Below, piece by piece: positions 26,785 to 35,079 of a stretch of DNA of 64,000 nt. Positions within the stretch are counted from its first letter, which is position 1, and each line of letters opens with the position of its first letter. This DNA comes from Bacillus sp. HMF5848. Lineage in GTDB: Bacteria; Bacillota; Bacilli; Bacillales; HMF5848. Location: NCBI RefSeq assembly GCF_003944835.1, contig NZ_RWIV01000001.1:1527501-1591500 (forward strand), in the 5' to 3' direction. A program made the position numbers and the translations under genes. The notes beneath the pieces were generated by a model. That model was given only the letters and a program-made list of their open reading frames with translations. It did no database searches and had not been told where the DNA came from.

Positions 26785-27366
26785 ATGGAGGCATTAGAGG
26801 AGCTGTTGCAGCAATGGGGAATAGTCGGTTTAATGATTACAGCATTTACCGAGGCAGCTTTTTTTGTAATCCCGCCCGATGTAGTGCTCGTACCACTTTC
26901 AACTCAAACACCTAGCTCAGCTTTTTGGTTTGGAGCAATTACGGTGTTGTTTTCTGTTCTAGGAGCGTTATTTGGTTATTTAATAGGGAATAAATTAGGC
27001 ATACCAGTATTGCATAAATTCGTAGATGAGAGAGCTATTTTGCGTGCTGAACGTTTATTTAGTAAATTTGGTGTATGGGCTTTAATCATAGTTGGAATTA
27101 CACCAATTCCATTTAAAGTATTTGCAATACTCGGTGGAGTGTTAAAAGTTCCTCTGTATCTTTTTATAATTGGGTCCTTTATTGGAAGGTTTATTCGCTT
27201 CATGCCGATCTCGATTGGGATATATTATTTTGGAGATGAATTAAATACGTATGCCCCCAATGCTTCATCTTGGTGGATGTTACTCATTTCTGTTATTTCA
27301 ATTGCCGTTGTCATTCGACTGTTTGTGAAAAAGAAGTCACACGATAGAGCAGAAGTTTCCGACTAG
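26785..27366 (+). CDS. SNARE-associated/DedA-like (YqaA-type) membrane protein
   Basis: 193-residue polytopic protein. It has the family's re-entrant motif FVIPPDVVLVPLS, GYLIGNKLGIPVL and GITPIPFKVFAILGGV. Members affect lipid flipping, membrane potential and envelope integrity. The stop codon sits at the foot of a terminator stem. Confidence 0.88.
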   Translation: MEALEELLQQWGIVGLMITAFTEAAFFVIPPDVVLVPLSTQTPSSAFWFGAITVLFSVLGALFGYLIGNKLGIPVLHKFVDERAILRAERLFSKFGVWALIIVGITPIPFKVFAILGGVLKVPLYLFIIGSFIGRFIRFMPISIGIYYFGDELNTYAPNASSWWMLLISVISIAVVIRLFVKKKSHDRAEVSD

Positions 27367-27388
27367 TTATACTAGTCGTTTTTTTATT
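27360..27388 (+). terminator. Terminator of the DedA-like gene
   Basis: Stem GACTAGT (27361-27367) with 27371-27377 followed by a T run. Confidence 0.78.
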
Positions 27389-27606
27389 GGTTTTGGGCGA
27401 GTTAGACCCCTTCCTTAAGCGCGTTAGCGGTAGGTACTACGTCTTAATTTAATGTCATGTAGATGCGGAATATTTAGTATGTAGCTTGAACCGAAGTTTA
27501 CTTTTCTTAAATACGGTCAAGCGTCTGTTGATAAAAAAACTGTGTGAATTAAAAAAAATCGGACAAACTTAATGTAGAACAGAGGAATAGGTAGGTAGGG
27601 TGAATT

Positions 27607-28335
27607 ATGTTTCAAGCAGCATTTTGGGGAAGCGTCGCCGGTTCAGCATTATTGCTGGGTGCTTCTGTTGGATTATTCTTTCATGTGTCTAGACGAATGG
27701 CTGCTTACATTATGGCATTTGGGACGGGTGTATTAATAGGTGCAGCCACATTTGAACTTCTAATTGAAGCAACCAAAAAAGGGGGGATTTTATCTTCATC
27801 TTTTGGGTTTTTAATAGGTGCTCTATTGTTTGTAGGGCTGGAGCTTTTTATTGCGAAAAAAGGGGGAACAAACCGTAAGCAGTCGAAGAAAAATCCTGTT
27901 GGACATTCTGGACTAGCCATTTTTGTTGGAACAATGATGGATGCCATTCCAGAATCAGTTATCATTGGTGTAAGTTTACTCGAAACCGATCAAGTTAGCT
28001 GGGTGATTATTATTGCTATTTTTATTAGTAATTTTCCAGAAGGCTTATCAAGTAGTATAGGGTTGAAAGAGGACGGATATTCTACATTGAAGATATATAT
28101 TATGTGGGGTGTCGCTATGATATTGTCAGCAATAAGTGCGGTTGTTGGGTATAGTATTGTAGGTGGCTTATCGGATATATATGTGGCCTTCATAGGAGCA
28201 TTTGCAGCAGGTGGTATTTATGCTATGGTAGCTTCTACTATGCTTCCAGAAGCGTTTGAGGATAGTGGGCCCATTGTAGGGTTTGTTTCTGCTGTCGGTC
28301 TATTAACAGCATGTATGTTAGCTTATATTCAATGA
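27607..28335 (+). CDS. ZIP-family metal transporter
   Basis: 242 residues, about eight helices, with the two metal-site helices of ZIP transporters: GTMMDAIPESVIIG and FISNFPEGLSSSIGLK. ZIP proteins move Zn2+, Fe2+ or Mn2+ toward the cytosol. The His of the usual HxxPE motif is replaced by Asp (MDAIPE), as in several Bacillus members. AGGTAGGGTG precedes the ATG. Confidence 0.9.
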   Translation: MFQAAFWGSVAGSALLLGASVGLFFHVSRRMAAYIMAFGTGVLIGAATFELLIEATKKGGILSSSFGFLIGALLFVGLELFIAKKGGTNRKQSKKNPVGHSGLAIFVGTMMDAIPESVIIGVSLLETDQVSWVIIIAIFISNFPEGLSSSIGLKEDGYSTLKIYIMWGVAMILSAISAVVGYSIVGGLSDIYVAFIGAFAAGGIYAMVASTMLPEAFEDSGPIVGFVSAVGLLTACMLAYIQ

Positions 28336-28395
28336 AACAATTGATGCGGCTCAATCGTATATATAAGAAATAAGCATTACGGGAGGCGCAGTTAT

Positions 28396-29049
28396 ATGCT
28401 AACATTACCAGAAAGGTTTTTGCTTTTTTCTTTAGACGATGATAGTGGTAAATTTGTTTCACAGAGTTCCTTGTCATTACCGTATGGTTTAGCAGGTGCG
28501 ATATTACTTGAACTGCAGCAAAGTGGACACATAGCTTTGGAGGAAAACACACTTTATATTACAAATTGTAATAAAGCAATTGATGACTCTATATTACAAG
28601 ATGCCCTTACTTTTATGAGTGAGAAAAACAAGCTGAAAAATATTAGATATTGGGTTCAAACAGTTGGACATTTTGTAAGAAAACATAAACTAAAGGACCA
28701 ATATGTCAATAGACTAATAGATAAAGGGATATTAGTACAAGAGGATGCAACCTTTCTTATGTTATTCAAAAAAGACGTGTTTCCAGCTATTGATAGTACA
28801 CAAGAGGATGATGATAAACAGCGTATTCGATTGTACTTAATAGAAAATCAACCTCCTGGAAATGAGCAAATTGTTTTGTTAATAGCGTTATTAAGAGCGG
28901 CTCAAATGGATAAGCTCTTGTTCAAAAAAGCAGAATATAAAATAGTTAAAAAGAAGGCTACAGCGATTATGAAGGATAATCCCTATTCTAAAGCAGTTGC
29001 GGATACTGTTCAAGCGGTACAAGCTGCTGTTGTATCAGCAACAACATAG
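28396..29049 (+). CDS. GPP34 (GOLPH3/Vps74)-family protein
   Basis: 217 residues. It begins LTLPERFLLFSLDDDSGK, the typical start of GOLPH3-like proteins, and continues with YGLAGAILLELQQSGHIALE and the segment NRLIDKGILVQEDATFLMLF. The eukaryotic members bind phosphatidylinositol-4-phosphate; the role in bacteria is unknown. Downstream of the ZIP gene by 60 bases with GGGAGGCG before the ATG, so co-transcription is possible. Confidence 0.85.
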   Translation: MLTLPERFLLFSLDDDSGKFVSQSSLSLPYGLAGAILLELQQSGHIALEENTLYITNCNKAIDDSILQDALTFMSEKNKLKNIRYWVQTVGHFVRKHKLKDQYVNRLIDKGILVQEDATFLMLFKKDVFPAIDSTQEDDDKQRIRLYLIENQPPGNEQIVLLIALLRAAQMDKLLFKKAEYKIVKKKATAIMKDNPYSKAVADTVQAVQAAVVSATT

Positions 29050-29055
29050 TATGAG

Positions 29056-29085
29056 AAAAGCTCGGGATATGCCCGAGCTTTGTAT
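29056..29085. terminator. Terminator between GPP34 and Rieske genes
   Basis: Stem AAAGCTCGGG (29057-29066) pairs with 29072-29081. It sits between convergent genes. Confidence 0.8.
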
Positions 29086-29086
29086 C

Positions 29087-30616
29087 TTATAGGTCGTTAA
29101 TTTTGTCAAGTGGCTTTTTAGAAGGACCTTCAATAACTTCACCATCAATTGAAAAACGTGAACCGTGACAAGGACAATCCCATGTGCGGTCTCCTGAGTT
29201 CCAATTAACTTCGCAGCCTAAATGCTTGCAAGTGGTGTCCACAACATGTAACTCCCCAAATTCATCTCGGTAAGCGCCAGCTCGTTGCCCATTCACTGTT
29301 ATATATCCAGCTTCGTCATTCTTTAAGTCTTCTGGATTTTTAAAAGAGTAATCGAGCTTTCCTTTTACAAAATGATAGGCAACATGACTATTTGTAGTTA
29401 TAAAGTTTTTTATGTCAGGGTTAGTATGGAAACGGTTTGGCTTATACAAATCTTCATATGAATTTGTTTTGCTTGTAATCTTATCGGCGAGTAAGTGAGC
29501 GGCTTGAATTCCATTTGACATGCCCCATTTACGATAACCAGTTGCAATAAAAATATTATCAATATTGTCTCTAATTTCACCAACATATGGTACATCATCT
29601 AATGTGAAAAGATCGTGTGCAGACCAACGATATAAGACGGAATCCACTCCAAATACTTGGTGCCCAAATTCATACAATGCCTCATAATGTTGTATTTCCG
29701 GTTTACCATGGCCTGCTTTGTGGCCCTCTCCTGCAATTAAAATAATTTCTTCACCGTTATATGTTGCTGAACGGAGAGAGCGTGTAGGATTCTCAGCGGT
29801 AATATACATACCACCTGGAAAAGTCTTCTGAGATTTAATTGCAAGTAAATAAGAGCGCTTAGGATACATTCTTGCGAAATAAAACCCATTTCCATCGTAA
29901 AAAGGAAAGTGAGAGCAAATAGCTACATGCTTACAGGTAACTGATTGCCCATTGCGAGTTGTGACTTTTGGGTTTTGTCCTTTTTGAATATCGGAAGCTG
30001 TTGTATGTTCGTAGAGTTTTCCTCCTGCGTTTGTTATTTCCTTCGTAAGAGCAGTTAAATACTTTATTGGATGAAATTGTGCTTGTTGTTTCATGACAAG
30101 AGCTGATTTCATCTGTACAGGAATAGGAATGGAATCAACAAGCTGACTTTCAATGCCTATTTGTTCATAAGCTTGTTTTTCCTTTTCGAGCTTATGTAAG
30201 TAATTATCGTCATTGGTATAAACAACAGCATCCTGCTCACTTAAATCACAATCGATTTGTAAAGATTGTGCTGTGTCTCTGACGAATTGAATAGCACGCA
30301 TATTGGACTCAAAATACTGCTTTGCTTTTTCCAAACCTTGTTGATTAATAAACTGATCATAAATTAATCCATGTTGTGCCGTTAGTTTTGCGGTTGTATG
30401 ACCGGTAGTACCGTTTAATATTTGACTTGCCTCAATAATAGCAACAGAAATATTTTGTTTACTTAAAAGATATCCTAGTGTAATTCCTGTTATCCCTGCT
30501 CCTACTATACATACATCAACCTCTATATTTTCATGTAACGTAGGAAAAGACGGAAGTGAGACACCGTCTCTCCAATATGGCTCTGGAAATTGTGGTAAAA
30601 ATGAATGCTCTGTCAT
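29087..30616 (-). CDS. FAD-dependent oxidoreductase with C-terminal Rieske domain (YhfW-like)
   Basis: 509 residues. The N-terminal DAO-type flavoprotein has VCIVGAGITGITLGYLL and a second dinucleotide region near FIATGYRKWGMSNG. The C-terminal Rieske [2Fe-2S] domain (~420-509) has CKHLGCEVNW and CPCHGSRFS, supplying the Cys-His pairs. The natural substrate is unknown. ATG preceded by GGAGGAGCG. Confidence 0.92.
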   Translation of the reverse strand: MTEHSFLPQFPEPYWRDGVSLPSFPTLHENIEVDVCIVGAGITGITLGYLLSKQNISVAIIEASQILNGTTGHTTAKLTAQHGLIYDQFINQQGLEKAKQYFESNMRAIQFVRDTAQSLQIDCDLSEQDAVVYTNDDNYLHKLEKEKQAYEQIGIESQLVDSIPIPVQMKSALVMKQQAQFHPIKYLTALTKEITNAGGKLYEHTTASDIQKGQNPKVTTRNGQSVTCKHVAICSHFPFYDGNGFYFARMYPKRSYLLAIKSQKTFPGGMYITAENPTRSLRSATYNGEEIILIAGEGHKAGHGKPEIQHYEALYEFGHQVFGVDSVLYRWSAHDLFTLDDVPYVGEIRDNIDNIFIATGYRKWGMSNGIQAAHLLADKITSKTNSYEDLYKPNRFHTNPDIKNFITTNSHVAYHFVKGKLDYSFKNPEDLKNDEAGYITVNGQRAGAYRDEFGELHVVDTTCKHLGCEVNWNSGDRTWDCPCHGSRFSIDGEVIEGPSKKPLDKINDL

Positions 30617-31012
30617 TGTGATGCGCTCCTCCTATGTACAATCTATACTAGTAGTGTTCACGTAATAATGGAAAATATTACAGAACTTCACGAACGGGAA
30701 AGCCCATCTTCTTCAGGTGTGGGAGTGTCAGAAAACACACTTTTACGTTAGAGCATTGAGTCGTCATCTTTCTTTGTAATCAACAATCATATATATGGAT
30801 TAGATATTCTCGAGGGTTTCTTCGTTTAACGGGGACTCAAAATGTAAATAATGTGTGTTAATGCATTCTTAAGTGTTTGACAAACTGGTCTATAGGTTTT
30901 AAGAATTTCAATGATTAGCCTTAATTTTATGTGTCAGCTGTAAAGGTATTCTGTCAAATATGTTACGATAAGAAGGTCATATTGTGTGAAAATGGAAAAA
31001 GAGGGAAAAAAG
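30617..31012. other. Intergenic region with IS200/IS605-like end
   Basis: Nearly 400 bases without a supported ORF. Besides the IS605-like end at 30683-30731 it holds TTGACA at about 30877 with TATAGG-like sequence downstream, a weak sigma-A candidate for the GtrA gene. Confidence 0.4.
30683..30731 (+). mobile_element. Isolated IS200/IS605-like right end (omega-RNA-scaffold-like)
   Basis: The string GGGAAAGCCCATCTTCTTCA followed by GGTGTGGGAGTGTCAG has the layout of the conserved 3' end of IS200/IS605-family elements: AAGCCC..., a CTTCAG loop, GTGGGAGTGTCA. In such elements this end is also the scaffold of the TnpB guide (omega) RNA. No tnpA or tnpB lies upstream, where the minus-strand Rieske gene begins. 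It is a remnant or a solo end. This is pattern recognition only. Confidence 0.4.
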
Positions 31013-31486
31013 ATGAATTCTACAAATAAACACCGGTCATTCTGGCAATTTTTCACATTTAGTATGATTGCTGGATTTAACGGTTTGATTGATATAGGTA
31101 CAATAAATTTATTGCTTATTTTATTTCCAACTCGAGATGCAACTATGTTAACTGTGTTTAATTCAATAGCGTATGTGCTGGCGGTAACGAATAGTTACTA
31201 TTGGAATTCTCGCCTGACATTTAAATACAGTAGAAGTCACAAACGTGGGTCTGAACTTATTCTGTTTGTTGTTCAAGCTCTCGTAAGTCTAGTTATTAGT
31301 AATATAGTCTTTGTCTCAGCTATTTATATACTTGATGTTTTGCCAGTAAGACAATTTATTGTAAATAATATTAGTAAAGGTTTGGCGATGCTACTTTCAT
31401 CATTAGCGAGCTTCTTTTTTATGAAGTATATTGTGTTTCGTAAAAAACAGCCAAAGCATTCTGTATTGTCCACAAATAAAAAATAA
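31013..31486 (+). CDS. GtrA-family membrane protein
   Basis: 157-residue four-helix membrane protein of the GtrA type (FFTFSMIAGFNGLIDIGTIN, NSYYWNSRLTFKY, FFFMKYIVFRKKQ). The family aids export of lipid-linked sugars for cell-wall or teichoic acid glycosylation. ATG at 31013 has GAGGG seven bases upstream; a GTG at 30986 would add nine residues and cannot be excluded. Confidence 0.88.
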   Translation: MNSTNKHRSFWQFFTFSMIAGFNGLIDIGTINLLLILFPTRDATMLTVFNSIAYVLAVTNSYYWNSRLTFKYSRSHKRGSELILFVVQALVSLVISNIVFVSAIYILDVLPVRQFIVNNISKGLAMLLSSLASFFFMKYIVFRKKQPKHSVLSTNKK

Positions 31487-31537
31487 TGACTATAAGCTTA
31501 TGAGTGAATTTTTGAAACCATATAGTTTAAAAATGCA

Positions 31538-31617
31538 AAGTGCTAGGCTCCCATACTACAATATATAGAATAGACAATTTTCTACATATTGCATTAGTGA
31601 ATGGGAACCAGGCACTT
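31538..31617. repeat. 80-bp imperfect inverted repeat
   Basis: The arms AAGTGCTAGGCTCCCAT (31538-31554) and ATGGGAACCAGGCACTT (31601-31617) are complementary at 14 of 17 positions, with an AT-rich centre. It could be a small palindromic element or a transcript-end hairpin of the GtrA gene. Confidence 0.55.
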
Positions 31618-31669
31618 ATTGGACAGCCCCTTTTAGCTGCATAATTATCCTGATTTATCTTTCAAAAGC

Positions 31670-33511
31670 TTACTTTTTAATCTGTTGTTTTAAATGCTGA
31701 ATGACTTCTGTAAAGGGTTGAGTGTGTTTAACCTCAAAAAAGCTTTCGAATGGATCTCCCACTGAAGTTATCCGTTCATAAGCTTTAGTCATAGGAAAAT
31801 GCTCAATTCGTAAAGATTCATCTACTTCTTCCCAAAATAAAGGCATAGCAACATATCCACCTTCATTACCTCGCATAGAATACGGTGCAACAATGGTTTT
31901 TCCTTCTGCATGTTGTAAAAAATCCACATATAGTCGGTTACCCCGATTTTTCTTTAAGCGTTCAATAGTGAAGCTATCTGGGTCTGTAGTAATTAAGTAT
32001 TTAGCAATCAATTCAGTAAAGAGTCTTGTATCATCATATGTAAAATGGTTATCTGGGAGTGGTATATATATTTGTAATCCCTTATTTCCACTCGTTTTAA
32101 CAAAACTAACAAGGTTAAGACCGTCTAGAACTTGTTTTAACAATGTCGCGGCACGAATAGCTAGATGAAAATACTCCCGAGATGGAGGGTCTAAATCTAG
32201 AACTATTTCTGATGGAGAGCCAATTGTATGAATTGTTTCATATGGTACATGAAATTCAAAAGCCAATTGATTTCCTAACCAAGCTAATGTTTCAATATTG
32301 TTACATACGATATATTCAATTTCTTCATATTTAAATGTTTGTACATAATCTGGTGCATAATCTGGACAGTTTTTTTGGTAAAATCGTTCACCGTATGTAC
32401 CGTGAGGATATCGAATAACTGTTAACAACCTATTTTTTAGAAAGGGAAGCATATATGGTGACAGATCCATGAGATATTGGACAAATTCCTGTTTTATTAT
32501 TGTTGTTTCTTTAAATAATGGTTTTTCAGGATTTGTAAGTTGTACAATTTCAGGTATTTGAATCTTTGTATGGACAAGGGCAGTCCAAGTTAAACTGTGC
32601 CAATTGGTATTGAATAAAAATCGATTAAACATCGGTTGACGCAATTGGTTTCCATAAAGCTCTAAGTATTTTAACTCTACACATATACCAGGTGCTACCT
32701 TAATAAATTTTGTAGTTTCTTCTAATTTATTCTGCTGGATGATTTGTAAAAGTGCAGTACGTTCATGAGTTTCAAGGCCGTGGGAGAACAAACCAACTTC
32801 AATAATATGTTGATCATGTATGACTCCAACATGAAAATAGGCATTATGTTTGTCGTAGCCTATTATAAAGCAACGACAAAGCTGCCAATTTTTTATTTTT
32901 ACCCATGACGTTGTTCGTTTGCCTATCTCCCATTTACTTTTTAACCTTTTCGTAATTACACCTTCTCCTCGATGCTGTTGAATGAGTGTCCAAAGGGAAT
33001 CGAAATTTCTGTAATACATAATAGGCTGAAGTAATTGATTATTTGAGGCGTCTAGTTCGGTGAGCAAGTTATGTTTTTCAAACCACTTTATAAGCTGATT
33101 CTTCCTTGTTTCTAACGATGATGAGGTTAAAGTCTCACCAGCCTCCTGTAAAAAATCAAATATTAAAAAGTGACTACGTTGTCGTGCGCTTGCTTCAATA
33201 ATTTTATCTTCTGTTTTGAGTCGCCCTCTTTGCTGTATGGCTGCAAAGTTAGCCTTGTACTCTGTTTCTAAGATGCACAATTCCCCATCAAATTGTAACG
33301 GTAAACTACCCTTAACAAGTTCAGTTAGTGTACTACATTCTTGTATTATCTCAGGAAATTGGTTGTTAAGAATGGTACCATTTCGGCTTAGCAGTGTAAT
33401 GCTTGTGTCATCCCAAAATAAGATAGCTCTAAATCCATCATATTTAACTTCATACACCCAGTCTTCACCCTTAGGTGCTTCATAGGTCAAAGTAGGAAGC
33501 ATCGGTTTCAT
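31670..33511 (-). CDS. ligD: NHEJ DNA ligase D (ligase + polymerase domains)
   Basis: 613-residue LigD of the Bacillus type: N-terminal ATP-dependent ligase domain with the adenylated Lys23 in YEVKYDGFR and the SWVKIKNWQ motif, then a C-terminal primase/polymerase domain with LDLDPPSREYF (metal-binding Asp pair) and VKTSGNKGLQIYIPL. No phosphoesterase module, as expected in Bacillus. It joins double-strand breaks with Ku, especially in germinating spores. It starts 22 bases after the ku stop. Confidence 0.95.
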   Translation of the reverse strand: MKPMLPTLTYEAPKGEDWVYEVKYDGFRAILFWDDTSITLLSRNGTILNNQFPEIIQECSTLTELVKGSLPLQFDGELCILETEYKANFAAIQQRGRLKTEDKIIEASARQRSHFLIFDFLQEAGETLTSSSLETRKNQLIKWFEKHNLLTELDASNNQLLQPIMYYRNFDSLWTLIQQHRGEGVITKRLKSKWEIGKRTTSWVKIKNWQLCRCFIIGYDKHNAYFHVGVIHDQHIIEVGLFSHGLETHERTALLQIIQQNKLEETTKFIKVAPGICVELKYLELYGNQLRQPMFNRFLFNTNWHSLTWTALVHTKIQIPEIVQLTNPEKPLFKETTIIKQEFVQYLMDLSPYMLPFLKNRLLTVIRYPHGTYGERFYQKNCPDYAPDYVQTFKYEEIEYIVCNNIETLAWLGNQLAFEFHVPYETIHTIGSPSEIVLDLDPPSREYFHLAIRAATLLKQVLDGLNLVSFVKTSGNKGLQIYIPLPDNHFTYDDTRLFTELIAKYLITTDPDSFTIERLKKNRGNRLYVDFLQHAEGKTIVAPYSMRGNEGGYVAMPLFWEEVDESLRIEHFPMTKAYERITSVGDPFESFFEVKHTQPFTEVIQHLKQQIKK

Positions 33512-33533
33512 ATATATCTACCTTTCTAATTCT

Positions 33534-34403
33534 TTAGGCCTTTTTTCGGGCGGTAATAGCCTTTTTAGCATTTTGTGCTGCTTGAGCCTTTGGCTTTTGC
33601 ATTGGTTCAGGTTGTTTGACACGAGCTTCTGTTTCTCTTGCCCGTTCGATACTAGCTTGTAAGGCACTCATTAAATCAACAACATTTGTTTTCTGAGCAT
33701 CTTTAGGTGTGGTGCTTTCGTTATTACTTACTTTTGCTTGTACTAATTCAAGTAGTGCATGGCGATATTCATCTTGATATTTATCAGGTTCAAACTCGGT
33801 TGTAAGCTGGTCTATTAACATTAACGCTGTGTCAAGCTCTTTGTCATTGATTTGAGCTTGTTCCGGTACACCAGGTACTTCTGCAACATTACGCACTTCA
33901 TCAGGATAATGAATTGTTTCCATGACTAGACTGTTTTTATATACACGAACAACAGCAAGATGTTGTTTAGAACGAATGGTTATTTCGGCAATACCAATTT
34001 TTCCGGATCTGACAAGTGCCTCGCGTAAAAGTGCATATGCCTTACTTCCATTTTCACCTGGTCCAATAAAATATGAGCGATTAAAATAAATTGGGTCTAT
34101 TTCTTCTAATTTAACAAAGTCAATGATTTCAACGCTTTTATCTTCATGCTCTTCCTTTAAGCTATTTAGTTCTTCATCACTTAAAATAATATACTTTCCT
34201 TTTACATACTCATAGCCCTTCACAATGTCATCATTACCGACCTCTTCCTCACAGTGTGGACAACTTTTTTCATACTTTATCGGATTATGGCATTTTTTGT
34301 GTAGGTTGCGAAGCTTAATATCTTTATCTTCCGTTGCCGAAAATAATTTCACAGGAATATTTACGAGTCCAAAGCTGACAGAGCCCTTCCACATAGTATG
34401 CAT
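33534..34403 (-). CDS. ku: DNA end-binding protein Ku
   Basis: 289-residue homodimeric Ku that binds DNA ends and recruits LigD. The core starts MHTMWKGSVSFGLVNIPVKL and includes IDPIYFNRSYFIGP and LALLELVQAK-like helices; CHNPIKYEKSCPHCEEE carries Cys/His residues seen in bacterial Ku. The C-terminus is Lys/Gln/Ala-rich and basic, typical for DNA binding. The ATG at 34403 has AAGGAG seven bases upstream; the ATG two codons earlier touches the ribosome site. Confidence 0.95.
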   Translation of the reverse strand: MHTMWKGSVSFGLVNIPVKLFSATEDKDIKLRNLHKKCHNPIKYEKSCPHCEEEVGNDDIVKGYEYVKGKYIILSDEELNSLKEEHEDKSVEIIDFVKLEEIDPIYFNRSYFIGPGENGSKAYALLREALVRSGKIGIAEITIRSKQHLAVVRVYKNSLVMETIHYPDEVRNVAEVPGVPEQAQINDKELDTALMLIDQLTTEFEPDKYQDEYRHALLELVQAKVSNNESTTPKDAQKTNVVDLMSALQASIERARETEARVKQPEPMQKPKAQAAQNAKKAITARKKA

Positions 34404-34549
34404 AGACATTCTCCTTCTTCATTCTTTTATGTTAGCTTAAGTATTCAGAGAGAATTTATAGCATACAATGTTTTCCTACTATCGGTATTCAAAGTATGGT
34501 GTGTATGTTTTAATAATGATATACACATAAAAAGTGGGAGGTCATATTG

Positions 34550-34867
34550 ATGAAAAAAATGGAGATTAAAGAATTAGGCTTAAAAAGTGTGTTCAAGATT
34601 ACGTTATATATAATGGTAATACCGCTGATTTTAATGGCGCTTATCGGTGTGATCATACTAATTGTGGGCGCGTCGATACAAAATACTGAGGTATCCATAA
34701 TTGGTGGTATGTACACAGCGATGCCAATCTTTATGCTTTTCATTTATGCTGCTATCAACGTTTTGGTTGCTCTTGTGTACAACGTATTTTCTAAGCGGTT
34801 TGGTGGTCTAGTAGTAATATATGAAGAAAAAGAATTAGAAAATGAAAACAGTTGGAATGTGTACTAG
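34550..34867 (+). CDS. Small two-helix membrane protein
   Basis: 105 residues: a short cytosolic N-terminus (MKKMEIKELGLKSVFKI), two hydrophobic helices (~22-47 and ~58-80) and an acidic C-terminus. Similar small proteins in Bacillus carry a DUF3566-like core, but I am not certain of the family. GGGAGGTC lies upstream. The adjacent TTG at 34547 is an alternative start. Confidence 0.7.
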   Translation: MKKMEIKELGLKSVFKITLYIMVIPLILMALIGVIILIVGASIQNTEVSIIGGMYTAMPIFMLFIYAAINVLVALVYNVFSKRFGGLVVIYEEKELENENSWNVY

Positions 34868-34999
34868 GGTCGTCGAAGAGCGGCTCTTTTTGTATGTGAT
34901 TATGTATGTAATACTAATACAATTTACGATACATCACTTGCACATAACCTAAAGTAATAACGAATGCTTTTAAAGTTTTTTTAAAAAATTTGTCGTACT

Positions 35000-35028
35000 A
35001 CCCCCAAATATCTTTCTCCATATGCGTA
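35000..35028 (+). promoter_or_regulatory. Candidate SigI promoter
   Basis: ACCCCC at 35000-35005 and CGTA at 35025-35028 (spacer 19) match the reported sigma-I elements (ACCCCC/CCC-type -35, CGAA/CGWA -10). A-rich sequence lies upstream. It is 52 bases before the DUF5667-like gene that heads the sigI-rsgI block. Confidence 0.6.
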
Positions 35029-35079
35029 TTGTTTTAGTGAAGATGAGATAAACAAAGCATCATAAGGAGGAAACATTAA

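Noticed and set aside
31618-31640. GGACAGCCCC string similar to the IS end at 41825
   Set aside because: Only about eight shared bases and no partner end; not enough to call an IS end.
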